A stretch of DNA of 64,000 nucleotides from contig NZ_JANQKD010000016.1 of the NCBI RefSeq assembly GCF_028281305.1, forward strand, positions 124,001-188,000, given 5' to 3'. The position numbers and the translations under genes are program-made. Shown in pieces: positions 29,351 to 38,497 of the stretch. The notes beneath the pieces were generated by a model, which was not told the DNA's origin, did not search any database, and saw only the letters and a list, made by a program, of their open reading frames with translations. The DNA comes from Pelagibius sp. (lineage in GTDB: Bacteria > Pseudomonadota > Alphaproteobacteria > Kiloniellales > Kiloniellaceae). The stretch's first letter is position 1, and each line of letters starts with the position of its first letter.

Positions 29351-30831
29351 CGCTGCGCGCCCCCGTTTCGTCTTTGACGGATCAAGGGCCAGAGAAGACC
29401 CGCGACAATCAAGGCAGCGATGAAGAGCGCGCCGGGCCTGAACAGGAAGTCCAGCCCGTAGGCCCTGAGTGAGATGTGCAGGTAGGTCTCCAACAGCGGC
29501 GCCAGGACGAAGCCGAGCAGCAGCGCCGGGCGGCTGTAGTCGAGCGCCCGCATGACGCAGCCAAGCACCGCGAAGACAAAGACGAAGACCACGTCCATGG
29601 GATCGTTCTGGTAGCCGTAGGCGCCCAGGACCACCAGCGAAAGCAGAACCGGAGCGAGGATGGTGCCCGGCACCTCGACAATCCGCACCAGAAACTGCGA
29701 CAGCAGCAGCATGACGATCACGGCCAGCAGGTTGGCGACGGCGAGCACGATGGCCAGACCAACGGCGATGTCCATGTGCTCGGCGAGAAAGTCCGGGCCG
29801 GGTTCCAGTCCCAGAATCAGGAAGCCGCCGATCAGCACCGACATGCCGGCACTGCCTGGAATGCCGAGCCCGAGCGTCGTCACGAGCGCGCCGCCCTCTT
29901 TGGCGTTGTTGCTGCTTTCCGGCGCGATGACGCCCTCGACGATGCCGCTGCCGAAGCGCTCCGGACGCGCCGACGTCTGCTTCGCGGAGGCGTAGGCCAG
30001 GAAAGGCGCAGTGTCGCCCCCGATCCCGGGGATTATCCCGACGACGACACCGATGACCGAGGAGCGCAGAAACAGCAGCTTATGGCGCAGCACATCGACC
30101 ATGCCCTGGCGGATTTCGGCCCAGCGCGGACGCTCAGCATTGGCCTGGTGCGCAAGTGTCCTGCCCCGCGCGAGGTCGAGTATCTCCGGGATCGCAAACA
30201 GCCCCAGGACCAGTGGAACGATCTTGATGCCGTCGAGCAGATAGTCGAACCCCAGCCAGAAGCGGGGCACGGCGGTGATCCGCTGCTCGCCGATCATCGC
30301 CAGGAAGATGCCCAAGCCTCCGGCGATGAGCCCTTTGGTCAGATTGCCCTGGCCCAGGACGGCGATGTAGACGATACCCATCAAGGCCAGAAAGAAGGTC
30401 TCCGGCGAGCCGATCGTCAGCACGATGGGCTGGAGGAAGGGCAAGAGGCCGGCGAGTGCCACCACACCGACGCAGCCGCCCAGTCCGGAGGACGCGAAGG
30501 CGGCGCCGAGGGCACGCCCGGTTTGACCGGTCCGGCTCATGGCATAGCCATCCGCCAGCGTGGCCGCATTGGGTGGCGCCCCCGGAATCCCCAGCAAGAT
30601 CGTCGTGAGCGCCCCGCCGGTATAGACCACGGCATGGGCGGCCAGAAGAAACGCCAGGCCGGCCATCGGGTCCATGCCGAACACGAACGGGAGGAGCAGT
30701 GCCAGTGCCGTCAGCCCGCTCATGCCGGGGAGCACGCCGAGCAGCAAGCCGACCGGAACGGCCGCTGCGATCAGCAGCAGAACCGCCGGGTCGAGGAAAA
30801 GCTGCAGTCCCTGAAGATAGTCCGCCAGCAT
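29347..30831 (-). CDS. tctA: Tripartite tricarboxylate transporter, large membrane subunit TctA
   Basis: 494 residues, about twelve membrane segments. Family landmarks include the GVLPGMSGLTALALLLP block near residue 32 and GIPGAPPNAATLADGYAM near 80, plus the repeated IPGIGGDTAPFLAY. With TctB and the periplasmic receptor it imports carboxylates using the proton or sodium gradient. It sits 44 bp after tctC. Confidence 0.95.
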   Translation of the reverse strand: MLADYLQGLQLFLDPAVLLLIAAAVPVGLLLGVLPGMSGLTALALLLPFVFGMDPMAGLAFLLAAHAVVYTGGALTTILLGIPGAPPNAATLADGYAMSRTGQTGRALGAAFASSGLGGCVGVVALAGLLPFLQPIVLTIGSPETFFLALMGIVYIAVLGQGNLTKGLIAGGLGIFLAMIGEQRITAVPRFWLGFDYLLDGIKIVPLVLGLFAIPEILDLARGRTLAHQANAERPRWAEIRQGMVDVLRHKLLFLRSSVIGVVVGIIPGIGGDTAPFLAYASAKQTSARPERFGSGIVEGVIAPESSNNAKEGGALVTTLGLGIPGSAGMSVLIGGFLILGLEPGPDFLAEHMDIAVGLAIVLAVANLLAVIVMLLLSQFLVRIVEVPGTILAPVLLSLVVLGAYGYQNDPMDVVFVFVFAVLGCVMRALDYSRPALLLGFVLAPLLETYLHISLRAYGLDFLFRPGALFIAALIVAGLLWPLIRQRRNGGAQR

Positions 30832-30874
30832 TCAGCCGTGCCGTTCGGGTAAAGACGCAGTCTCGGACAGCGGC

Positions 30875-31906
30875 CTAGTCCGGGAAATACTCTTCCAAAA
30901 CCACGCTGCGGACCCGCGCCAGGGTGACCTCATCGAGAGCCGCAAGAGAACCGCTGATGTACTGTTCAACCACCTCTGCGGTTTCCGCCCGTATCGGGCG
31001 CCTTTGTGCCGCCATGTCGCTGACGATTTGCGGATCTTCCAGCACTGCCTGTACGGCCTGCCGCAGAAACCCGGTGCGATCCTCGGGAACATCAGGGGTC
31101 GAAACGAAGATGCGGCCGATTTTGGTGAGTTGTTCGGTATAGTCCACCCACCAGGCGGCATTGTCTCCGAAGGATGCAACCTCAAAGACGGTCGGCAGAT
31201 CGGGTAGAATCTCCGAACGCTCCCGGCCGAACACCGCAATGGGGATGACCATCCCGCCCTTGGCGTACTTGGCGGCTGAACTTTCCGAGAGGACGAGTGC
31301 GTCGACCTCGCCGCGGATCGCCGCCAGACCCGCTTCCTTCGAGCCCTTGTAGCCCATGATGATCTCGGAATTGAGATCCAGCGCTGTCGACGCCATGGCG
31401 GCGACACTGGCCAGGGAGTCGGTCCGGCCCGCCGCTCCCCACTTGATGACTTCGGCAGTGGCCTGGGCATCGGCGAGGCTGCGGTAGGGCGAAGCCGCAC
31501 TGAAGACGATAACCCTGGGCTCCGATGTGACGCGGCCCAGCACCGTCAGCCGGGTCAGATCGAAACGGACCCCTTCGGTTCCCACCAGTTGGCTCACCGT
31601 CGAGGCACGGCCGTTGATCAGCATCAGGGTAAGGCCGTCGGCCTTGGCCGTCATCAGCCGGTTGAGCGCCAGGTTGCCGCCGCCGCCGGGACGGTTCTCG
31701 ACGATCACAGTCGCGCCCAGTTGCGCCTCCAGGTGCGGCGCCAGGAGCCGCGCATAGGTGTCGTAGCCACCGCCGGCGCCATAGCCGACAACCAGCTTGA
31801 CCACCTTGCCCTTGTAAAACTCTGCCGCGGTCTCCGCGGCTGCGTCGCTCATGAACCCCGAAAGCGCAACCAAGGCCCCGAGCAAAACCGCCGGTAAACG
31901 AAACAC
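30875..31906 (-). CDS. tctC: Tripartite tricarboxylate transporter, periplasmic receptor TctC
   Basis: 343 residues starting at a GTG (31906) preceded by GGGGGAC. The signal peptide ends near DAAAE (residue 25). The receptor fold of the Bug/TctC family follows (FYKGKVVKLVVGYGAGGGYD, GATVIVENRPGGGGNLA). It is first in the tctC-tctA-tctB-ligase order, so the promoter lies upstream of 31906. The bound acid cannot be told from sequence. Confidence 0.93.
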   Translation of the reverse strand: MFRLPAVLLGALVALSGFMSDAAAETAAEFYKGKVVKLVVGYGAGGGYDTYARLLAPHLEAQLGATVIVENRPGGGGNLALNRLMTAKADGLTLMLINGRASTVSQLVGTEGVRFDLTRLTVLGRVTSEPRVIVFSAASPYRSLADAQATAEVIKWGAAGRTDSLASVAAMASTALDLNSEIIMGYKGSKEAGLAAIRGEVDALVLSESSAAKYAKGGMVIPIAVFGRERSEILPDLPTVFEVASFGDNAAWWVDYTEQLTKIGRIFVSTPDVPEDRTGFLRQAVQAVLEDPQIVSDMAAQRRPIRAETAEVVEQYISGSLAALDEVTLARVRSVVLEEYFPD

Positions 31907-32076
31907 TGCTAGTCCCCCACTTTGGTCCCCACGGATCCACCGCCCGGCAGCCTAGGGACCGGACGCTAAGGAAGCTTTAACCATACTGCGGCGACGGCTG
32001 TCACCGGATCAAATGCGTCGGCCCCAAAAGCGTCGGCCCCAGCCGTGAGCCGAACCAAACCATAGACCTATCTGAC

Positions 32077-32634
32077 TCAGCCTTTGCGTTCGCGCAGATA
32101 ATCGGCCGCGTTCTCTTGGTAATGGCTGGCCAGATAGGGCAGGTCCGCCAGTTCGGCCTCGCTCAAGGCGCGCATCGGCTTTGCCGGGCGGCCGGCCCAA
32201 AGCTCGCCCCGGGCGACGCGCTTGCCCGGCGTGACCAGGGCCCCGGCTGCCACCATGGCCTGTCCTTCCACCACTGCGCCGTCCATGACCACCGCGGCCA
32301 TGCCGATGAAAGCCCCGCTTTCGACCGTACACGCATGGATCAGCGCCTGATGGCCGATGGTGACATTGTCGCCGATCACGGTCGGCATCCCGCCGCCCGT
32401 TTCCCGGTAGTCGCCGGTCCGGTCATGATTGACGTGAACAATCGTGCCGTCCTGCAGGTTTGATCCGGCGCCGACGCGGATCATGTTCACATCGCCGCGC
32501 AGCACGCAGCCATACCAAACCGACGACCCCGGACCGATCTCGACGTCACCGATCACCGCTGCGGTTTCGGCCACAAAGGCGTCGGGATGAATCTTCGGGA
32601 GGATGCCCCGGTAGGCGATGATGTTGCCGGCCAT
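32077..32634 (-). CDS. Gamma carbonic anhydrase family protein
   Basis: 185 residues from the ATG at 32634, the usual length of PaaY/YrdA-type proteins. Left-handed beta-helix hexapeptides fill residues 20-150. The zinc ligands are H67, H95 and H100 (spacing H-x27-H-x4-H). The frame upstream of this ATG is not conserved-looking. Activity as a carbonic anhydrase is not guaranteed, since many close relatives are uncharacterised. Confidence 0.92.
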   Translation of the reverse strand: MAGNIIAYRGILPKIHPDAFVAETAAVIGDVEIGPGSSVWYGCVLRGDVNMIRVGAGSNLQDGTIVHVNHDRTGDYRETGGGMPTVIGDNVTIGHQALIHACTVESGAFIGMAAVVMDGAVVEGQAMVAAGALVTPGKRVARGELWAGRPAKPMRALSEAELADLPYLASHYQENAADYLRERKG

Positions 32635-32933
32635 ATGTGTGGTCCATCGAGCTTGCGGTGCCGTGTGGAAGCTGGAAAGCCGCCATCCGGCGCCGGTGAG
32701 CGGAAAAGCACTGCGGTCCCGGAGATAGCCGGAGTGGCCCGGCAGGTCAAACCTGCCGCGGGACACAGCCATCCGGTGCGAGATGACGATTGAGCCGCCG
32801 GGCGGGCGCAGCCGATACAGCCGGGCGTTGAAAAAAGCAGCGGGCAGTTTCCAGACGTGATATCTTGCCCGCGTGCTGACGGCCGGCGGACAACGGCGGC
32901 TTGTTTGGAAAAGTTCACTCTTGGGGGAGGCTC

Positions 32934-33326
32934 ATGGGGAGAGTTCGAGTGAAAACCTTGGCCACTCTAGGCTGCCTTGCCATTGGATTTGCCTGCGGCG
33001 GCCCCGCAGCAGCCCAGGCCGCCGACCTCGGCCCGCCCTCGCAGTGGGACGAGATGCAGAAGCTCGAGTATTATATCGGCAACATCGCCGGCGCCATGAA
33101 CGTCTGCCGAATGTACAGCCTCCACGCCAGCATGCGCGAACTCTCCGTGCTGACCCCCTATGGCCAGAAGGGATTGAGGGACTGGGGGTCCTACGACGGT
33201 ATCCGGGGGGCCGCCTGCGGCGGGCTTGCCAAGGACGCGAAAGCCATCCTGGGTGACCGCGACAAGCTGATCGACTATCTGAAGGCCCGCTACGACTGCG
33301 CCGGGGGCGACTGCGTCGAGCGTTAG
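32934..33326 (+). CDS. Secreted hypothetical protein with cysteines
   Basis: About 130 residues from the ATG at 32934. A signal peptide (about 5-28, cleavage near AAAQAAD) precedes a helical mature domain with four cysteines (MNVCRM, AACGG, YDCAGGDC). Nearby GTG and TTG codons leave the exact start open. Related short periplasmic proteins with this YYIGNIAGAMNVCRMYSLH-like block are common in Rhodospirillales, from memory; function unknown. Confidence 0.7.
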   Translation: MGRVRVKTLATLGCLAIGFACGGPAAAQAADLGPPSQWDEMQKLEYYIGNIAGAMNVCRMYSLHASMRELSVLTPYGQKGLRDWGSYDGIRGAACGGLAKDAKAILGDRDKLIDYLKARYDCAGGDCVER

Positions 33327-33782
33327 ACGCCTGCTTGCGGACCGACGAAGCGAGCGGCGCCTAGAGTTTCCCGACGATGCCAGGGTGGGGCGAGAGCGAG
33401 CCCAAAGAGAAAACGCACCGCTGTGACGCCGGCGGTGTTAGGTGGTGAAGGTGAGCCCGGCGCGGCGCAGCACTTCACTAACTCAAGTATTGATCTCTTA
33501 TCGTTATCTATAAGTAGTTTCCTCCAAAGAGCAGATCAAATACTTCGGCTCAACCCCTTTCGATTCGATCTCCAGCGTTATCGCGCACCGCAAGCCCAGG
33601 TCGCCACGCACTCTTGAATTACGTTATAACATAACGTATCTACGGCAGAGGAATCGGCCGATCTGAGGGCCGCACGATGGAACGGCGGTGGAAGTCTCCC
33701 TTGCTCCCTCCTCGACATCGCGCGCCAGGGCGCGACGAAACGCGCTCATGCAATCGAGCCCAAAACGAACGAGGCATGACTT
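33327..33782. other. Intergenic region upstream of the zinc-cassette genes
   Basis: About 455 bp with no convincing gene (a 64-codon plus-strand frame at 33423 lacks a ribosome binding site). It is AT-rich at 33475-33550 and 33610-33645. The latter holds the palindrome at 33621-33637. Confidence 0.5.
33621..33637. promoter_or_regulatory. Zur-like operator palindrome
   Basis: ACGTTAT-AAC-ATAACGT is a perfect 7-3-7 inverted repeat about 145 bp upstream of the CobW-type GTPase gene. It resembles Zur boxes, which are AT-rich GTTAT/ATAAC palindromes. The downstream genes are of families tied to zinc limitation, which supports a zinc-responsive operator; the protein that binds it is inferred. Confidence 0.55.
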
Positions 33783-35000
33783 ATGAATGCTGAAGCCACC
33801 CGCCTGCCCGTCACCGTACTCTCCGGGTTTCTCGGCGCCGGCAAGACAACACTCCTGAACCGCGTGCTCAACAACCGCGATGGCCGACGCGTCGCCGTCA
33901 TCGTCAACGACATGTCGGAAGTGAACATCGACGCCGACTTGGTGCGCGCGGACACAGAACTGAGCCGTACCGACGAAACACTGGTAGAGATGTCGAACGG
34001 CTGTATCTGCTGCACTCTGCGTGATGACCTGCTCGCCGAAGTGCGACGCCTCGCCGGAGAGGGACGCTTCGACTACCTGTTGATCGAGTCAACCGGCATC
34101 TCCGAACCCCTGCCCGTCGCAGCCACATTTGATTTCCGCGATGCTGAGGGCGAGAGCCTGTCGGACGTCGCGCGTCTCGACACCATGGTGACTGTCGTCG
34201 ATGCGGTGAATTTGCTGCGCGACTACTCCAGCCACGACTTCTTGCGTGATCGGGGCGAGACCGTAGGCGAGGAAGACGACCGCACGCTTGTGCATCTTCT
34301 GACGGACCAGATCGAGTTCGCCGATGTGGTCATCCTCAACAAGGTCGCCGATGCAGAACCTCATCAGGTTGACGCCGCACGCAAGATCATCCGCAGCCTC
34401 AATGCAGATGCACAGATTATCGAGACCAACCATTCCGACGTTCCCGCGGAAAAGATCCTCGATACCGGACTCTTCGACTACGAGAAGGCGCACGAGCACC
34501 CAATGTGGGCGAAGGAGCTCTACGGCTACGAGGACCATGTGCCGGAGACCGAGGAATACGGTGTCACGAGCTTCGTATACCGCGCCCGCCGTCCATTCGA
34601 CCCGGAACGCATTCACGCTGTGCTGAACGGTGATCTGCCCGGCGTTATCCGCGCCAAGGGGCATTTCTGGATCGCCACGCGTCCCGACTGGGTGGCCGAG
34701 TTCTCCCTCGCGGGCGCGCTGTCATCGGTCAATCCACTGGGCATCTGGTGGGCTGCCGTGCCGAAGGAACGCTGGCCGGACCATGAAAGCGCGCGCGCCT
34801 ACATGCAGGCGCAATGGCAGGAGCCCTGGGGCGACCGGCGGCAGGAAATCGTCTTCATCGGCAGCGGAATCGACTGGCCGGAACTGACGGCACGGCTCGA
34901 CGCCTGCCTCCTGCCCGAGCACCTCGCAGGTGGACCCGATGCGCTCCCCGACTTGCCGGATCCTTTCCCGGCGTGGCGGCGCGCGCAAGCAGCGGAGTGA
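33783..35000 (+). CDS. CobW/COG0523-family metallochaperone GTPase (probable zinc type)
   Basis: 405 residues. The P-loop GFLGAGKTT is at 15-23, the metal-binding CICC (C74, C76, C77) and the NKVAD GTP-specificity motif follow, then a CobW C-terminal domain (about 270-375). The CxCC group includes ZigA-type zinc metallochaperones made under zinc limitation. The upstream palindrome and downstream DUF1826 gene favour zinc rather than cobalt. RBS GAGG precedes the ATG. Confidence 0.9.
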   Translation: MNAEATRLPVTVLSGFLGAGKTTLLNRVLNNRDGRRVAVIVNDMSEVNIDADLVRADTELSRTDETLVEMSNGCICCTLRDDLLAEVRRLAGEGRFDYLLIESTGISEPLPVAATFDFRDAEGESLSDVARLDTMVTVVDAVNLLRDYSSHDFLRDRGETVGEEDDRTLVHLLTDQIEFADVVILNKVADAEPHQVDAARKIIRSLNADAQIIETNHSDVPAEKILDTGLFDYEKAHEHPMWAKELYGYEDHVPETEEYGVTSFVYRARRPFDPERIHAVLNGDLPGVIRAKGHFWIATRPDWVAEFSLAGALSSVNPLGIWWAAVPKERWPDHESARAYMQAQWQEPWGDRRQEIVFIGSGIDWPELTARLDACLLPEHLAGGPDALPDLPDPFPAWRRAQAAE

Positions 35001-35032
35001 GACCTGTTCGGAAAGGTCCGGTGGAGTTCAGC

Positions 35033-35716
35033 ATGGCTCAAGCATCCCAGGAACTTGGCCCCCCCCGTCAGGCCGCCGCGCTGACCGCCGGAGTGAGGGC
35101 TGTTGATACACTGGACGGCCTCGCCGCCATCAATGAGCCCGCCACCGAACTTGTGATCTGGCAGCGTTCGCTTCCTTCGTGTTTCAGGGACTGGATCGAT
35201 CGCTTAGACGCTGTAGGTCTTCCTCACCTAAGGATCCTCGTTCGACCTGACGATCTGCAGTGTGCTCTCGTGCCGCTGCTGGACAAATCTGGGCTCGTTC
35301 CGGGCGAAATGCGCGATCTCCTGGTCGAAGACATTGGCGATCTCGTCAGCGCATTTGCGGACATCACCCGCAGCGACTGGGTTGATGTTCGGCTGGAGCG
35401 TGTCGATCACGATGCCTGCTGGAAGTTTCATCGCGACACCGTGGAGGCGCGCCTCGTCACAACCTATCGCGGACCAACGACGGAGTGGGTCCAAATGGCG
35501 CACGCCGAGAGCGCCGTAGCCGAACAAAGGGGTTTTGACGGTCCGCTGGAGCGCCTCGGGGATCACGATGTCGCGCTGTTCAAGGGCAACCGTGCCGGCC
35601 CGAACAGTGGGATCGTTCACCGTTCGCCGCCGATCGCCGGAACTGGGCGTACCCGGCTGTTTCTCTGCCTCAATATGCAAACGGATGTGTCGCCGGAACC
35701 GTGGGTCAAGGCCTGA
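35033..35716 (+). CDS. DUF1826 protein
   Basis: 227 residues from the ATG at 35033 (GGTGGAG upstream). Family blocks include DACWKFHRDTVEARLVTTYRG and the histidine/cysteine-free core GTEW-like TEWVQ, with the C-terminal HRSPPIAGTGRTRLFLCL. DUF1826 proteins are known to neighbour CobW-type GTPases. The 32-bp gap indicates one transcript. Function is unknown; a role in zinc homeostasis is inferred from context. Confidence 0.85.
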   Translation: MAQASQELGPPRQAAALTAGVRAVDTLDGLAAINEPATELVIWQRSLPSCFRDWIDRLDAVGLPHLRILVRPDDLQCALVPLLDKSGLVPGEMRDLLVEDIGDLVSAFADITRSDWVDVRLERVDHDACWKFHRDTVEARLVTTYRGPTTEWVQMAHAESAVAEQRGFDGPLERLGDHDVALFKGNRAGPNSGIVHRSPPIAGTGRTRLFLCLNMQTDVSPEPWVKA

Positions 35717-35840
35717 AAACCTGCGCCTTCCAATCACTCAGTTCGCGTGCCCGGCGACGCATAGCGTTTCATTTGGGCCCTTGGTCGACACCGGGCCTTG
35801 GGTGTCGACGGACGAACGGCAACAGGAACTGACATAAAGA

Positions 35841-35871
35841 TACGGCGTCCCCAATTCCTGGGAACGCCGTA
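35841..35871. terminator. Hairpin terminator between DUF1826 and rpsI
   Basis: A 12-bp stem with one mismatch (35841-35852 against 35860-35871) around a seven-base loop lies 31 bp beyond the rpsI stop on the minus strand and is followed there by TCTTTAT. It can also end the plus-strand zinc cassette. Confidence 0.7.
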
Positions 35872-35901
35872 CAGTACAGTGACGTTGCTGTTCTTGCGCG
35901 G

Positions 35902-36393
35902 TTAGCGCTTGGAGAACTGGAAGCTCCGGCGCGCCTTGGCCCGGCCGTACTTCTTGCGCTCGACCACACGCGAGTCGCGGGTCAGGAAGCCACCACGCTT
36001 CAGCACCGGACGGAGCCCCGGCTCGTAAAGTGTCAGGGCCTTAGAGATGCCGTGGCGCACAGCGCCGGCCTGGCCGGAAAGGCCGCCGCCCTTGACCGTG
36101 CAGACCACATCGAACTGCCCGGCCCGATCCACCACCACGAAGGGCTGGTCGAGGATCATGCGCAGCACCGGACGGGCGAAGTAGACCGCCTGATCCTTGC
36201 CATTGACCGTGACCTTGCCGCTGCCCGGCTTGATCCACACCCGGGCCACCGCATCCTTGCGCTTGCCCGTGGCGTAGGAACGGCCCAGAGCGTCGCGCTG
36301 GGGCTCGGCAACCTCAGGCGCCGCGTCCGCGGCCACGCCCGTCGCCTCACCCAGGTCGCTCAGGTCGCTCAGGGTCTGGGTTTCATCCGCCAT
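35902..36393 (-). CDS. rpsI: 30S ribosomal protein S9 (uS9)
   Basis: 163 residues from the ATG at 36393, preferred to a GTG at 36399 because GAGGAG is then nine bases upstream. An acidic N-terminal extension of about 35 residues precedes the S9 core ([14 protein letters not shown]). The C-terminal [17 protein letters not shown] reaches toward P-site tRNA. It is cotranscribed with rplM, three bases upstream. Confidence 0.98.
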   Translation of the reverse strand: MADETQTLSDLSDLGEATGVAADAAPEVAEPQRDALGRSYATGKRKDAVARVWIKPGSGKVTVNGKDQAVYFARPVLRMILDQPFVVVDRAGQFDVVCTVKGGGLSGQAGAVRHGISKALTLYEPGLRPVLKRGGFLTRDSRVVERKKYGRAKARRSFQFSKR

Positions 36394-36395
36394 GG

Positions 36396-36860
36396 TCACT
36401 GGCTCCTCTTGTTCTTCGCATTCATCGCCGCGAGATCCAGGGTCTCGGGCTGCTGGGCCTCGTGGGGATGCTCGCTGCCGGCATAGACCCGCAGGTTCTT
36501 CATCTGCTGACGGCCCAGGCGGTTGCGGGTGATCATGCGCTCCACCGCCTTGATGACGACCCGCTCCGGGTGGTCCCCGTCCAGGATCTGCCCGGCGGTC
36601 CGCTGCTTGATCCCGCCCGGATAACCGGTGTGCCAGTAGTAGACCTTGTCGCTGGTCTTCTTGCCCGTGAGCTTCACCTTGCCGGCATTGATCACGATCA
36701 CGTTGTCGCCGCAGTCCATGTGCGGCGTAAAGCTCGGCTTATGCTTGCCACGCAGAATCTTCGCGACCTGCGAGGCAAGACGCCCGAGCACGACGCCATC
36801 GGCATCGACCAAGATCCATTTCTTGTCGATATCCGACGCAGTGGCGGAATAGGTTTTCAT
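36396..36860 (-). CDS. rplM: 50S ribosomal protein L13 (uL13)
   Basis: 154 residues from the ATG at 36860 ([15 protein letters not shown]), the normal length. Core blocks [16 protein letters not shown] and HTGYPGGIK are present. First gene of the rplM-rpsI operon; a promoter candidate lies 67-93 bp upstream. Confidence 0.98.
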   Translation of the reverse strand: MKTYSATASDIDKKWILVDADGVVLGRLASQVAKILRGKHKPSFTPHMDCGDNVIVINAGKVKLTGKKTSDKVYYWHTGYPGGIKQRTAGQILDGDHPERVVIKAVERMITRNRLGRQQMKNLRVYAGSEHPHEAQQPETLDLAAMNAKNKRSQ

Positions 36861-36926
36861 CGTGCCAACCACTTCTTCAATGATGATGGAGAAGGCGCGG
36901 ACAGGCCCGCCCTTCGGCGCGCTGTT

Positions 36927-36953
36927 TCTATAAAGCGGCTGGCTGACTGTCAA
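36927..36953 (-). promoter_or_regulatory. Promoter candidate for rplM-rpsI
   Basis: Read on the minus strand, TTGACA (36948-36953) and TATAGA (36927-36932) are 15 bases apart, close to consensus but a short spacer. It sits where the ribosomal operon promoter is expected. Confidence 0.5.
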
Positions 36954-36991
36954 TCAGAAAAAACATTGAAGAGAGAATATGTTAGCAATAC

Positions 36992-37005
36992 GGTATTATA
37001 ATACC
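36992..37005. repeat. Perfect 14-bp AT-rich palindrome upstream of rplM
   Basis: GGTATTATAATACC is a perfect palindrome without a spacer, about 40 bp upstream of the rplM -35 box and 48 bp beyond the thioesterase stop. It has no T-run and a weak stem, so a protein-binding site is more likely than a terminator. Confidence 0.5.
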
Positions 37006-37053
37006 TGATTTCAAGATATTGCTTTGCAAGGCAGCTTCGCCGCTACCTGACGC

Positions 37054-37500
37054 TTAGGCCTCCGGGTCGCGCGGCGGGATCGAATAGGTTGCCGTTGCAT
37101 GCGAGATAGGCCCTTCAACACCTTGAGAAGTCACAAAAACCTCCCCAACCGCCAGGCGCTTGCCCAGCTTGATCAGGCGGCATTCGGCCTGAATATCCCC
37201 CGGCCTGGGCTTGTGGAGAAAGTTGATCGAGAGATTGGTGGTAACCGCCAGAGGCACATTGCCGATGGCCCCAAGCACCGCGGCATAGACGGTGAAGTCG
37301 GCAAGCGCCATCTGGGCCGGCCCCGAGATCGTCCCGCCCGGGCGGACGTGATCGTCGGTGGCCGGCATGCGCGCCCGCGCCCGCCCGAAGCCGATTTCCT
37401 CGGTGATGAAGCCATAAATCCGCTGAAAAGGCGCCGTCTCCTCGAGCAGCCGGTTGAAGGCGTCGAGCGTGATCTGGGGGGCCTGCCTGTCGTGGTCCAT
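37054..37500 (-). CDS. PaaI-family hotdog thioesterase
   Basis: 148 residues from the ATG at 37500 (AAGGAAGG ten bases upstream). The hotdog fold is recognised by the GGTISGPAQMALADFTVYAA helix region with its catalytic-site residues and the LSINFLHKPRPGDI strand. It hydrolyses acyl-CoA thioesters; substrate unknown. Divergent from an enoyl-CoA-hydratase-like gene, hinting at linked acyl-CoA metabolism. Confidence 0.9.
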   Translation of the reverse strand: MDHDRQAPQITLDAFNRLLEETAPFQRIYGFITEEIGFGRARARMPATDDHVRPGGTISGPAQMALADFTVYAAVLGAIGNVPLAVTTNLSINFLHKPRPGDIQAECRLIKLGKRLAVGEVFVTSQGVEGPISHATATYSIPPRDPEA

Positions 37501-37637
37501 CTGGATGGCACCTTCCTTCTTGGATATCATGGGATTAGAAGACTGTAATAGCGCTTGATATCGGCTTGGCGAAAGCGCCAAAGTCGGCCTGCTCACAAGA
37601 GCGCGTCCATGCACATCAAAAGGGACCACGATCAGCG

Positions 37638-38444
37638 ATGTCAGCCGAAGCCGCGCGTGCGAGCGATCCTGCCCTCCTCCTCCGTTCCGACGACGGCGGG
37701 ATAGCTCGCCTGACCCTGAACCGGCCGCAGGCCTACAACGCCCTCTCTGTCGCCCTGATGACGGAGCTGCTTGCCTGCCTTGACGACATCGCCGAAGAGG
37801 CCGGCACCCGGGCGGTGATCCTGGAGGGCTCGGGCAAGGGCTTCTGTGCCGGCCACGACCTGAAAGAGCTGCGCGCCCAGAGCGGGGACCGGGCGTTCTT
37901 CCAGGCCGTGTTCCAGCAGTGCAGCAAGCTGATGGTCCGCCTGACGACCCTGCCGAAGCCGGTGATCGCCCAGGTTCACGGCATCGCCACCGCGGCCGGC
38001 TGCCAGCTCGTTGCGAGCTGCGACCTGGCGGTCGCCGCCGAAACCGCACGCTTCGGCACCCCCGGCGTCAACATCGGCCTGTTCTGCTCCACACCCATGG
38101 TCGCCCTCTCCAGGGCCGTGCCGCGCAAGCAGGCCATGGAGATGCTGCTGACCGGCGACATGATCGATGCGGCAACCGCCGCCAGCTATGGGCTCATCAA
38201 CCGCGCCGTCCCGGACAGCACTTTGCCGGAGGCTGCTTCAGCGATGGCACAGAAGATCGCCGCGAAGTCGCCGCTGACGCTGAAGACCGGCAAGGAAGCC
38301 TTCTACCGACAGATCGAGTACGGCCTGGTGGAGGCCTATGCCTACACCAGCCAGGTCATGACCACCAACATGCTGGCCCGCGATGCCGAGGAAGGCATCG
38401 ACGCCTTTATCGAGAAGCGCAAGCCCGACTGGCAGGGCCGCTAA
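37638..38444 (+). CDS. Enoyl-CoA hydratase/isomerase family protein (ECHDC3-like)
   Basis: 268 residues from the ATG at 37638; an in-frame TTG at 37566 would add a non-conserved leader. The crotonase fold is clear (LNRPQAYNALS, GFCAGHDL oxyanion site). Both catalytic glutamates of classical hydratases are replaced: Q123 in AAGCQLV and G143 in FGTPGVNIG. This pattern matches the ECHDC3-like branch. The reaction is therefore uncertain. Confidence 0.88.
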   Translation: MSAEAARASDPALLLRSDDGGIARLTLNRPQAYNALSVALMTELLACLDDIAEEAGTRAVILEGSGKGFCAGHDLKELRAQSGDRAFFQAVFQQCSKLMVRLTTLPKPVIAQVHGIATAAGCQLVASCDLAVAAETARFGTPGVNIGLFCSTPMVALSRAVPRKQAMEMLLTGDMIDAATAASYGLINRAVPDSTLPEAASAMAQKIAAKSPLTLKTGKEAFYRQIEYGLVEAYAYTSQVMTTNMLARDAEEGIDAFIEKRKPDWQGR

Positions 38445-38497
38445 CCGGCGCAGGCCATCCGCCGACAGCCACCCGCCGACAGAAAGCCTTTTCCTTT

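Noticed and set aside
33423-33617. 64-codon plus-strand gene
   Set aside because: No ribosome binding site, and the peptide has no recognisable features.
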